Source: Acidovorax sp. CF316
GTDB lineage: Bacteria; Pseudomonadota; Gammaproteobacteria; Burkholderiales; Burkholderiaceae_C
Assembly: GCF_000276605.1 (NCBI RefSeq)
Contig: NZ_AKJX01000207.1
Span: 54,162-118,161 of the forward strand
Length of the DNA: 64,000 nt
Reading direction: 5' to 3'
Shown here: positions 42,641 to 51,084 of the stretch, one piece after another
Layout of the letters: every line of letters begins with the position of its first letter
How positions within the stretch are numbered: the stretch's first letter is position 1
Made by a program: the position numbers and the translations under genes
The notes under the pieces: generated by a model
Databases searched by the model: none
Seen by the model: only the letters and a program-made list of their open reading frames with translations
Told to the model about the DNA's origin: nothing

Positions 42641-43294
42641 TCAGGCGCCCCTCCCCGCTTTTCCTTCGGCCGGCAGCACGCTCACGCACACCCGCTGCAG
42701 CGCGGCGATGGCAGCATCGCGCGCGCCCGGGTGCTCGTCGGCAGGGTGGCGCGCGAGCCAGCGCGCCAGCTCGTTGATGGCGCCGTTCAAGGCCGAGGCG
42801 CAGGCATCGACCTCCAGCAGTGCCAGGCCCGCGGGCGCCAGGATCTCGGCGACCACGGCATGCAGCTGCTGGTAGCCATGGCGCCCGTCGAGTTCCGCCC
42901 AGGCCTGGGCGCCCAACACCGAGGGGCCGTCGATCAGCAGCACCTGGCGCGGGCCGGGCCGCGACACCGCATCGATCCAGGCCAATGCACCCGCCACCAA
43001 CTGGTCCGGCGGGGTCGCCTCTGCATCGGCCGCCCCGTCGATGGCGGCGCTGAGCTCGGCATGCACCGCTTCGCAGACGGCCACGAACAGGTCTTTCTTG
43101 TCGCGAAAGTGGTGGTACAGCGCGCCGCGCGTGAGGCCCGTGGCCGCCAGCAGCGCCTCGGTGGAGGTGGCGGCATAGCCGTCCCTCTCGAACAGCGCGC
43201 GCGCCGCCGCAATGAGTTTGGTGCGCGACTGGGCGCCCTGCTCCAGGCGCCGATTGCCCGCGGCGGGGCCGGGAATGGGTTTTCCTGTTGACAT
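42641..43294 (-). CDS. TetR family repressor of the VOC-MATE operon
   Basis: The 217-residue regulator has the TetR DNA-binding domain (AARALFERDGYAATSTEALLAATGLTRGALYHHFRDKKDLF, about 28-67) and a ligand domain related to TetR_C of multidrug-type repressors. It diverges from a VOC protein and MATE exporter. Two related inverted repeats lie in the 79-base gap, and one overlaps this gene's own start codon, so it probably represses itself and the exporter. The effector is unknown but should be a compound the exporter removes. Confidence 0.93.
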   Translation of the reverse strand: MSTGKPIPGPAAGNRRLEQGAQSRTKLIAAARALFERDGYAATSTEALLAATGLTRGALYHHFRDKKDLFVAVCEAVHAELSAAIDGAADAEATPPDQLVAGALAWIDAVSRPGPRQVLLIDGPSVLGAQAWAELDGRHGYQQLHAVVAEILAPAGLALLEVDACASALNGAINELARWLARHPADEHPGARDAAIAALQRVCVSVLPAEGKAGRGA

Positions 43295-43307
43295 ACAGAC
43301 TGTACGT
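43291..43307. promoter_or_regulatory. TetR operator 1
   Basis: ACATACAGACTGTACGT is an inverted repeat (ACATACAG against CTGTACGT, one mismatch) covering the ATG of the TetR gene. Its centre is 33 bases from the second site, about three helical turns, so dimers would bind the same face. Confidence 0.65.
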
Positions 43308-43323
43308 ATCTATATTTAATTGA

Positions 43324-43340
43324 ACATACAGGCAGTATGT
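43324..43340. promoter_or_regulatory. TetR operator 2
   Basis: ACATACAGGCAGTATGT has perfect 6-base arms (ACATAC/GTATGT) and shares the arm sequence with operator 1. It lies 34 bases before the VOC gene's ATG, where binding would block that promoter. Confidence 0.65.
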
Positions 43341-43373
43341 ACGCAGTACTCATCCGATGCAACAGGAGCCACC

Positions 43374-43817
43374 ATGCCAACCCCGTCCCCCCTTTCGCAA
43401 CTGACCTCCGCCTATCCCCTGGTCACCACCGCCACCGTCCCGGCCTCGCGCGACTTCTTCGTGCAGCACCTGGGTTTCGAGGTGGTCTTCGAAGCCTCGT
43501 GGTTCGTGCTGCTGTCGCGCAACAGCAGCGAGGGCGGTGCGGCGTCCATCGCCTTCATGGCGCCCGACCATCCCTCGCGCCCGCCAGGCCCCGAGGTCTT
43601 CAACGGCCAGGGCCTGCTGCTGACCCTGCAGGTGGACGATGCCCGCCGCGAAGAGGCTCGCCTGCGCGCGGCCGGCGTGGAAATCGTCCATGCCGTGCAG
43701 CACGAGCCCTGGGGCCAGGTGCGCTTCCAGGTGCGCGATCCTTCGGGCCTGGTGCTCGACATCGTGGAGCAGGCCGAGCCCGCCGAGGGCTTCTGGGACC
43801 CGTACCTGGCTGGCTGA
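43374..43817 (+). CDS. VOC (glyoxalase/bleomycin-resistance) family protein
   Basis: The 147-residue protein is a vicinal-oxygen-chelate fold member: TVPASRDFFVQHLGFEVVFEASWFVLLSR in the first half, EVFNGQGLLLTLQVDD and GQVRFQVRDPSGLVLDIVEQ in the second. Such proteins are glyoxalase-like enzymes or drug-binding resistance proteins. AGGAG precedes the ATG. It is 2 bases ahead of the MATE gene, and the TetR regulator is divergent. The three genes form a probable detoxification unit. Confidence 0.9.
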   Translation: MPTPSPLSQLTSAYPLVTTATVPASRDFFVQHLGFEVVFEASWFVLLSRNSSEGGAASIAFMAPDHPSRPPGPEVFNGQGLLLTLQVDDARREEARLRAAGVEIVHAVQHEPWGQVRFQVRDPSGLVLDIVEQAEPAEGFWDPYLAG

Positions 43818-43819
43818 CC

Positions 43820-45199
43820 ATGGCCGAAACAACCACCACCCCGGGCCCCGTACGTGCCTTGCTGGCCATCTCCTGGCCACTGATCGCCACCTACTCGCTG
43901 CAGGCCGTGGTCGGCGTGACGGATACCTGGTTCGCCGGCCGCATCTCGGCCGATGCCCTGGCCGGTCTGGGGGCGCAGACCTTCCTGAACCTGGCGGTGT
44001 TCGTGGGCCTGGGCGGCGTGGCGTTTGCCGTGCAGGTGCCGGTGGCCCAGGCCCTGGGTGCGGGCCAGGTGCAGGCCGCACGGGCCTACCTGCCCGCGGG
44101 CCTGCTGGCCGCCGCGCTCACCCTGCCCTGCTTTTGGGCGCTGGCCTGGGCCGGGCCCTGGCTGTTTGCGCTGTGGCAGTTGCCCGCGGAGTCCACCGCG
44201 CAGGCCGTGCAGTACTGGCAGCCGCGCATGGCGGGCGGGGTATCGGTGGTGCTGCTGTTCGCGGTGTCGAGCTACCTGGCCGGCCTGGGCCGCACGCGGG
44301 CCAGCCTGAGGGCCAGCCTGGCGGCGGCCGTGGCCAATGTGCCGCTCAACCAGTGGCTGATCTTCGATGCGGGCCTGGGCCTCGCAGGTTCGGCCCACGC
44401 ATCCACGCTGGCCAATCTGGTCGGTGTGGCGGCAGGGCTGGGCATGGTTCCCCGCGCGGGCTGGAGATCGTCCCTCGGCTCCCTGCGAGCCCGCACCGTG
44501 GAGCTGCTGCGCACCGGCCTGCCCATCGGCGTGGCCGCCGCGGCCGATGTGCTGGCGATGGCGTTGTTCCAGCTCCTGATGTCGCACATCGGCCCCGCCG
44601 AGGGTGCGGCCACCTTGCTGCTGCTGTCGCTCACCGGCCTGGCCTTCTGGCCGGCGCTGGGCCTGGCCACGGGCAGTGCCACGCTGGTGGGCCATGCCAT
44701 GGGAGCGGGCCAGCGCCACCAGATAGCGCCCCTGGTGCGCGCCAGCCTGTGGCTGATGGCGGGCTGGATGGCCCTGGTGGGCTCCGCCATGGTGCTCGTC
44801 GGCCCGCCCCTGCTGGCGGCGCTGCTGGGCAGCGATGCCGGGGCCGGCGGCCAGGCCGCGCTGGCCCTGGCCACCTCGCTGCTCGGGCTGGTGGCCGCGT
44901 ACCAGGTGCTCGATGCCATCAACCTGGGCAGTGCCTTTGCCCTGCGCGGCCTGGGCGACGTGCGCTGGGCCAGTACCGTCAACACCGTGTGCTCGCTGCT
45001 GCTGTTCGTGCCGCTGGCGGCATGGTTGTCACTCGATGCGCTGGGCGCCAGCGTGCCGGCCCTGGGCTGGGGCGCATGGGGTGGCTGGATGGCGGCGGCG
45101 CTGCTCAGCGCGGTGCTGGCTGCGGCCTTTCACGCAAGGCTGCGGTGGGTGCTGCGGGGTTTCCAGGAGAGCGTCAGCCCTGCTCGTCGTCCGGCGTGA
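43820..45199 (+). CDS. MATE family multidrug exporter
   Basis: A 459-residue exporter with twelve predicted helices in two bundles. The MatE signatures are visible: ISWPLIATYSLQAVVGVTDTWFAGRIS in helix 1-2, and GLPIGVAAAADVLAMALFQLLMSHIG with LGLATGSATLVGHAMGAG at the start of the second bundle. MATE proteins use a Na+ or H+ gradient to export cationic drugs or metabolites. It is translated right after the VOC protein. Its last 26 bases overlap the end of the convergent kinase gene. Confidence 0.92.
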   Translation: MAETTTTPGPVRALLAISWPLIATYSLQAVVGVTDTWFAGRISADALAGLGAQTFLNLAVFVGLGGVAFAVQVPVAQALGAGQVQAARAYLPAGLLAAALTLPCFWALAWAGPWLFALWQLPAESTAQAVQYWQPRMAGGVSVVLLFAVSSYLAGLGRTRASLRASLAAAVANVPLNQWLIFDAGLGLAGSAHASTLANLVGVAAGLGMVPRAGWRSSLGSLRARTVELLRTGLPIGVAAAADVLAMALFQLLMSHIGPAEGAATLLLLSLTGLAFWPALGLATGSATLVGHAMGAGQRHQIAPLVRASLWLMAGWMALVGSAMVLVGPPLLAALLGSDAGAGGQAALALATSLLGLVAAYQVLDAINLGSAFALRGLGDVRWASTVNTVCSLLLFVPLAAWLSLDALGASVPALGWGAWGGWMAAALLSAVLAAAFHARLRWVLRGFQESVSPARRPA

Positions 45200-46514
45200 A
45201 CACCTGGCCGGCCACCATGTCCCATTCGGCGATCTGCTCGTTGGCGGCGACCAGCCGGCCCACCAGCAGCTTGATGAAGGCCTTGTCGAAGCGCGACTGC
45301 AGGTCTTCGGACGCCTCGCGCAGCGCGGGGTTGCGGATCTTGAGCACCAGCACCTCGGTCTCGGCCACGGCGGTGGCCGTGCGCAGGCGGTTGTCGGGGC
45401 GCAGGTAGGTCATCTCGCCCAGGGTCACGCCCGGGCCCAGGGTGCTCAGCGTCCAGCCCTGGCGGCTCACGGTCACCTGGCCCTCGATGAGGATGCAGAA
45501 CGAGTCGCCGGGCTGGCCCTCGCGCATGAGCACCGTGCCCTGCTCCAGCCGGCGCCAGTTGCCCAGGCGCATCAGCTCCCACAGCGCCACGTCGTGGAAG
45601 TCGGCAAAGAAGGGCAGCTCGCGCAGCCGGCCGAAGCGCTCGGCCTCGGTGTCCTGCGAGCGCTGGCGCGGCAGGTCGCGGTGGGCGTCGAGCAGGGCCT
45701 GGGCGAAGTCGCCCCAGGTGGCAAAGCGGTCGGTCGGCTTCTTGGCCATGGCGCGCAGCAGCACCGCGTCCACATGCCCGGGCAGCGACACGCGCAGCAG
45801 GCTCGGGGGCGTGGGCTCTTCGTGGCTGATCTTGTAGAGCGTGGCGAAGTCGGTCTCGCCATCGAAGGGGCGGCGGCCGGTGAGCAGCTCGTACACCACG
45901 ATGGCCAGCGAGAACATGTCGCTGTGGTGCGTGAGGTCTTCCTCGCGCACCTGCTCGGGCGACATGTAGGAGGGCGAACCCACCATGCCCGAGAGCTGCG
46001 TGGCATCGCTGCGCAGCGACAGCGCGGCGCCGAAGTCGGTGAGCTTGACGTCGCCGTTGGCGGCCAGCATCAGGTTGGCGGGCTTGATGTCGCGGTGCAC
46101 CAGGCCTTCGCGGTAGGCGTATTCGAGCGCATTGCAGCACTTGAAGGCGATGTCCAGCACATGGGGCACCGGCAGCAGGGCATCGGCCCGGGCATGGGCC
46201 GCCAGGGGCTGGCCGTCCACGTATTCGAGCACCAGGTAGGGCTGGGCGGCGTCCTCGTCGGCATCGAGCAGGCGCACGATGTGGGGGTGCCTGAGCCGGC
46301 CGGACATGGCCGCCTCGTTGCGCAGCAGGCGCCGGTAGCGCTCGGCCTGGTCGGGCTGGGCCAGCAGGTGGGCGTGCATCTGCTTGATGGCCACGCGCTT
46401 GCCGCGGAACCCGTCGAGCCCCAGGTACACGATGCCGCTGGCGCCGCGCCCAAGCTCGCGCTCGATGCGGTACTTGCCGATGGTCGGGGGGATGAGGGTG
46501 GGCGTGGCGGTCAT
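45174..46514 (-). CDS. Serine/threonine kinase fused to a cyclic-nucleotide-binding domain
   Basis: The 446-residue protein has an N-terminal Hanks-type kinase and a C-terminal cNMP-binding (CAP-ED) domain. The kinase (14 to about 280) shows [13 protein letters not shown]44 in [26 protein letters not shown] and [10 protein letters not shown]. The cNMP domain (about 310-425) shows [27 protein letters not shown] and TLGEMTYL. No transmembrane helix or PASTA repeat is present, so it should be cytoplasmic. ATG 46514 is used; an ATG 6 bases upstream is equally possible. It is divergent from the aldehyde dehydrogenase gene. Its substrate is unknown. Confidence 0.9.
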   Translation of the reverse strand: MTATPTLIPPTIGKYRIERELGRGASGIVYLGLDGFRGKRVAIKQMHAHLLAQPDQAERYRRLLRNEAAMSGRLRHPHIVRLLDADEDAAQPYLVLEYVDGQPLAAHARADALLPVPHVLDIAFKCCNALEYAYREGLVHRDIKPANLMLAANGDVKLTDFGAALSLRSDATQLSGMVGSPSYMSPEQVREEDLTHHSDMFSLAIVVYELLTGRRPFDGETDFATLYKISHEEPTPPSLLRVSLPGHVDAVLLRAMAKKPTDRFATWGDFAQALLDAHRDLPRQRSQDTEAERFGRLRELPFFADFHDVALWELMRLGNWRRLEQGTVLMREGQPGDSFCILIEGQVTVSRQGWTLSTLGPGVTLGEMTYLRPDNRLRTATAVAETEVLVLKIRNPALREASEDLQSRFDKAFIKLLVGRLVAANEQIAEWDMVAGQVFTPDDEQG

Positions 46515-46640
46515 GGGCATCCGGGTGGCGATGCCCGCATTGTGGCAAAAGCCGCGGCCTGCAACCGCATGCGGCATCCCCACCCGTGGCTTTTTGCACG
46601 CCGGCAACGGTCCGTGGTGTGCCGCAAGTGTCCCGCCCGC

Positions 46641-46676
46641 TGTTCCATTTCTGAACAAGGGCTGTGCCATGGCACA
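46641..46676 (+). promoter_or_regulatory. Candidate activator sites for the sigma-54 promoter
   Basis: Two inverted repeats lie here: TGTTC-7-GAACA (46641-46657) and TGTGCCATGGCACA (46663-46676), the latter a perfect 14-base palindrome. They sit 90-125 bases upstream of the sigma-54 promoter at 46767, where enhancer-binding proteins normally bind. The AcoR-like protein encoded at 51085-52974 is the natural candidate. The rest of the 334-base gap (46515-46848) holds no other feature I can support. Confidence 0.5.
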
Positions 46677-46766
46677 CCCAATACCCACACCACGGGTTGC
46701 TGGCAGACGAGGCCCAAGCCGCATGGATGCTGGGTTTTCGCGCTGCCAGCGCTCCCATGCTGCGGC

Positions 46767-46781
46767 TGGCACGGGCATTGC
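46767..46781 (+). promoter_or_regulatory. Sigma-54 (-24/-12) promoter of the aldehyde dehydrogenase gene
   Basis: TGGCACGGGCATTGC matches the sigma-54 consensus TGGCAC-N5-TTGC at every position, with 10 bases between GG and GC as required. Transcription should begin about 12 bases downstream, about 55 bases before the ATG at 46849. Confidence 0.8.
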
Positions 46782-46848
46782 GCCCATCTACTGCTGCAGG
46801 CCCGCCGACAGGGCCTGGCACAACCCAACCACCGCAGGAGACAAACGC

Positions 46849-48369
<1,521 letters not shown>

Positions 48370-48388
48370 ACCCGAACCGGACGACGCC

Positions 48389-48775
48389 ATGCAGGCAAGC
48401 CTTGCAGCACCCGAGCGCGTCACAGCCACGCCCGAGGCCCTGGAACTGATCGCGCGGCTGCATGCGCAGCATGGCCCACTGATGTTCCACCAGTCGGGCG
48501 GCTGCTGCGATGGCAGCGCCCCCATGTGCTTTGCGCGCGGCGAGTTCCTGGTGGGCGACTCCGACGTGCTGCTGGGGCACATCGGGAGCGAGCCCTTCTA
48601 CATGAGCCGCCCGCAGTTCGCGGTGTGGGAGCACACCCAGATCACCGTGGACGTGGTGCCCGGCGGGGGCGGCATGTTCTCGCTGGAGCGGCCCACGGGG
48701 CTTCGCTTTCTGATCCGTTCGCGGCTGTTCAACGACGAAGAGTCGCAGGCACTGAGGCTGCGCCCGGTGGCTTGA
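48389..48775 (+). CDS. DUF779 protein
   Basis: The 128-residue protein has the DUF779 signature PLMFHQSGGCCDGSAPMCFARGEFLVGDSDVLLG and QFAVWEHTQITVDVVPGGGGMFSLE. The family is nearly always encoded beside AldB/ExaC aldehyde dehydrogenases, and its role is unknown. The Cys-Cys pair in GGCCDGS could bind metal. It is in one operon with the dehydrogenase and ends at a terminator hairpin. Confidence 0.92.
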   Translation: MQASLAAPERVTATPEALELIARLHAQHGPLMFHQSGGCCDGSAPMCFARGEFLVGDSDVLLGHIGSEPFYMSRPQFAVWEHTQITVDVVPGGGGMFSLERPTGLRFLIRSRLFNDEESQALRLRPVA

Positions 48776-48780
48776 CGCCA

Positions 48781-48817
48781 ATCCCCCTGGCGCGCGCTGC
48801 GGCGCAGGGGGATTTCA
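48781..48817. terminator. Terminator hairpin after DUF779
   Basis: ATCCCCCT (48781-48788) pairs perfectly with AGGGGGAT (48806-48813), with further GCGC pairing inside, and TTTCATCTTT follows on the plus strand. It lies between the DUF779 gene and the convergent TetR gene. Confidence 0.7.
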
Positions 48818-49408
48818 TCTTTCCGGCCAGGCCGCCATGGCGGTCCGGGCCATGTCTTCCAGGTCCGCCAGGTCCGCGCCATCACGCCCCTGGATGGCCA
48901 TGCCCTGCACCACGCCCAGGTAGAAGCGCGCCAGGCGGTCGATGCTGCTGGAGGGTGGCAGCTCACCCGTAGTCACCGCCCGCTGGAGCCCAGCGCGCAG
49001 TTTGGCCAATGAGCCCTCGCGGGCGTGCCGGGCGGTATCGGGCGAGCCGCCCGGGCACTCCTCGCCCGTGGCCAGCGTCACCATGCAGCCCGAAGGCATG
49101 TCGTCGCGGCCGGCCACCACCTGGGCTGCCGCCAGCAGCACCTTCTGCATGCCCGCCCGCACCGTGGGGCCGTCATCGATGCGGTCCCAGATCAGTTCGT
49201 TGGCGGCCGCGCTGTAGCGGTCGATGGCTTCGGCATACAGCGCCTCCTTGCTGCCGAACGCTGCGTACAGGCTGGGCGAGCGGATGCCCATGGCTGCGCA
49301 CAGGTCGTTCATCGAGGTGGCCAGGAAGCCCTGGCGCCAGAAAACCTCCACGGCCGCCTGCAGGGCGGCATCGCGGTCGAACGCTCTCGGTCGGCCCAGA
49401 ACCGGCAT
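48815..49408 (-). CDS. TetR family repressor of the SDR operon
   Basis: The 197-residue regulator begins MPVLGRPRAFDRDAALQAAVEVFWRQGFLATSMNDLCAAMGIRSPSLYAAFGSKEALY, a TetR DNA-binding domain of the AcrR/YxaF kind. The C-terminal domain is typical of regulators next to short-chain dehydrogenases. It diverges from the SDR gene at 49516. Two 16-base sites that are exact reverse complements of each other lie between them. ATG 49408 has AGGA at a suitable distance; an ATG at 49417 is possible. Confidence 0.92.
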   Translation of the reverse strand: MPVLGRPRAFDRDAALQAAVEVFWRQGFLATSMNDLCAAMGIRSPSLYAAFGSKEALYAEAIDRYSAAANELIWDRIDDGPTVRAGMQKVLLAAAQVVAGRDDMPSGCMVTLATGEECPGGSPDTARHAREGSLAKLRAGLQRAVTTGELPPSSSIDRLARFYLGVVQGMAIQGRDGADLADLEDMARTAMAAWPER

Positions 49409-49431
49409 GGAATCCATCCTTTCGTCATTTT

Positions 49432-49447
49432 TGTGTTGATCGACACA
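49432..49447. promoter_or_regulatory. TetR operator, regulator-proximal
   Basis: TGTGTTGATCGACACA is a near-perfect palindrome with one mismatched pair. Its exact reverse complement occurs at 49488-49503. It lies 24 bases before the regulator's start and suits autorepression. Confidence 0.7.
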
Positions 49448-49487
49448 ATAAATCGATTGACAGCAAAGATCAATGCCGCAATCATTC

Positions 49488-49503
49488 TGTGTCGATCAAC
49501 ACA
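49488..49503. promoter_or_regulatory. TetR operator, SDR-proximal
   Basis: TGTGTCGATCAACACA is the reverse complement of the site at 49432-49447, 56 bases away. It ends 12 bases before the SDR start codon and overlaps its ribosome-binding region. Confidence 0.7.
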
Positions 49504-49515
49504 GAAAGGTAATTC

Positions 49516-50253
49516 ATGCTGCTTTCCAACAAACGCGCCCTCGTCACGGGGGCCAGCCGCGGTATTGGCGCCGCGATTGCAAAGACCCTGGCCGCCGAGG
49601 GCGCCGACGTCGCCATCACCTATGAAAAGTCGGCCGACCTGGCTGCTGGCGTCGTCCGCGAGATCGAGGCCTTGGGGCGACGAGGCACCGCCATCCAGGC
49701 CGACAGTGCCGACGCTGCGGCCGTGCAGGCCTCGGTACAGAAGGCGGTGGCCTTCCTGGGCGGCATCGACATCCTGGTCAACAACGCGGGCATCTTCCAC
49801 ATGGGCCCGGTCAAGGACGCCGTGCTGACGGACATCGACGCGATCCTGAACGTGAACGTGCGCGCGCCGGTCATCGCCAGCCAGGCGGCCATTCCCCACC
49901 TGGGCCAGGGCGGGCGCATCATCCACATCGGCAGCTGGTTCGCCGAGCAGGTGCAGTGGCCGGGCTTGAGCATCTACGCGATGTCCAAGTCCGCACTGGC
50001 CTCGTTCACCAAGGGCCTGGCGCGCGAGCTCGGGCCCGAGGGGATCACCGTGAACCTGGTGCAGCCGGGCGCCATCGACACCGACATGAACCCGGCCGCC
50101 GGGCCGCTGTCCGACCTGATCCGCAAGCCCATCGCCGTCGGCAAGTACGGCAGCGGCGAGGACATCGCCCACGCCGTGGCCTTCCTCGCGAGCGCCAAGG
50201 CGCAGTACATCACCGGCACTGCGCTCACGGTCGACGGCGGTATGCTCGCGTAA
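49516..50253 (+). CDS. Short-chain dehydrogenase/reductase (3-oxoacyl-ACP reductase-like)
   Basis: The 245-residue classical SDR has the cofactor loop TGASRGIGAAIAKTL, the structural NNAG in DILVNNAGIF, the catalytic Ser in HIGSWFAEQ and the Tyr-Lys pair in IYAMSKSAL. The C-terminal GTALTVDGGMLA is standard. The annotation as ketoacyl reductase is generic, and the real substrate is likely another carbonyl compound. The divergent TetR with two operators controls it. The PEP mutase-family gene follows 21 bases downstream. Confidence 0.92.
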   Translation: MLLSNKRALVTGASRGIGAAIAKTLAAEGADVAITYEKSADLAAGVVREIEALGRRGTAIQADSADAAAVQASVQKAVAFLGGIDILVNNAGIFHMGPVKDAVLTDIDAILNVNVRAPVIASQAAIPHLGQGGRIIHIGSWFAEQVQWPGLSIYAMSKSALASFTKGLARELGPEGITVNLVQPGAIDTDMNPAAGPLSDLIRKPIAVGKYGSGEDIAHAVAFLASAKAQYITGTALTVDGGMLA

Positions 50254-50274
50254 AGACTTACTGGAGGAGACCCC

Positions 50275-51072
50275 TTGACCGCACCCGCAACCACTTTCCG
50301 CACGCTGCATGCCAGCCCGACCCTGCTGCGCCTGCCCAATGCCTGGGATGCCGCCAGCGCCCGGCTCTTCGAGAGCCTGGGTGCGACGGCCATCGCCACG
50401 ACCAGTGCCGGTGTGGCCTGGTCCCAGGGCTACCCTGACGGCTACGCCATGCCCGTCGACGTGGTGCTGGCGTACGCGAAGAACCTGGTGCGGGTGCTCA
50501 AGGTGCCCCTGTCGGTGGACATGGAAGACGGCTATTCCGACGACCCGGCCCAGGTCGCCGACCTGGCTGCGCGCCTGGCGGGCGAAGGCGTTGCGGGCAT
50601 CAACCTCGAAGACGGACGCAAGCCCCCCGAGCTGCTGGCGCGCAAGGCCGAGGCGATCCGCGAGCGGCTGGCCAAGGACGGGCTGGACCTCTTCGTCAAT
50701 GCGCGCACGGACGTGGTGCTGCAGCGCCTGGTCGATGAGGGCAGCCAGGCAGGTGAAGCCATCGCACGCGGCCAGCTGTACCGCAAGGCGGGCGTCGACG
50801 GCCTGTTCGTCCCCGGGCTCACCGATGCTGGGCAGATCAAGGCCATCGTGGCCGGTGTCGACCTGCCGCTGAACCTGATGGCCTGGGGCGGCCTGGCCAA
50901 CGCCACGCAACTGCAGGCCCTGGGCGTGAGGCGGCTCAGCGCGGGCTCCGGCATCCCGCAGGTGCTGTGGGGGCAGGCCGCGAAGCTGGCGACGGATTTC
51001 CTGCAGGGCGGCGAATCGGACAAGCTGCAGGGGCAGATCCCCTATGCGCAGATGCAGGGCCTGTTCAGCTGA
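50275..51072 (+). CDS. Isocitrate lyase/PEP mutase superfamily protein
   Basis: The 265-residue protein belongs to the PEP mutase/isocitrate lyase group of TIM-barrel enzymes. Visible are LLRLPNAWDAASARLFESLGATAIATTSAGVAW, the metal-binding VDMEDGYSDD, INLEDG and NARTDVVL. It lacks the long inserts of isocitrate lyase. Members cleave or form C-C or P-C bonds of oxaloacetate-like acids; the reaction here is unknown. The start is a TTG backed by a strong GGAGGAG, as no suitable ATG exists. It is the second gene of the SDR operon. Confidence 0.9.
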   Translation: MTAPATTFRTLHASPTLLRLPNAWDAASARLFESLGATAIATTSAGVAWSQGYPDGYAMPVDVVLAYAKNLVRVLKVPLSVDMEDGYSDDPAQVADLAARLAGEGVAGINLEDGRKPPELLARKAEAIRERLAKDGLDLFVNARTDVVLQRLVDEGSQAGEAIARGQLYRKAGVDGLFVPGLTDAGQIKAIVAGVDLPLNLMAWGGLANATQLQALGVRRLSAGSGIPQVLWGQAAKLATDFLQGGESDKLQGQIPYAQMQGLFS

Positions 51073-51084
51073 CCTGGACAGCGA

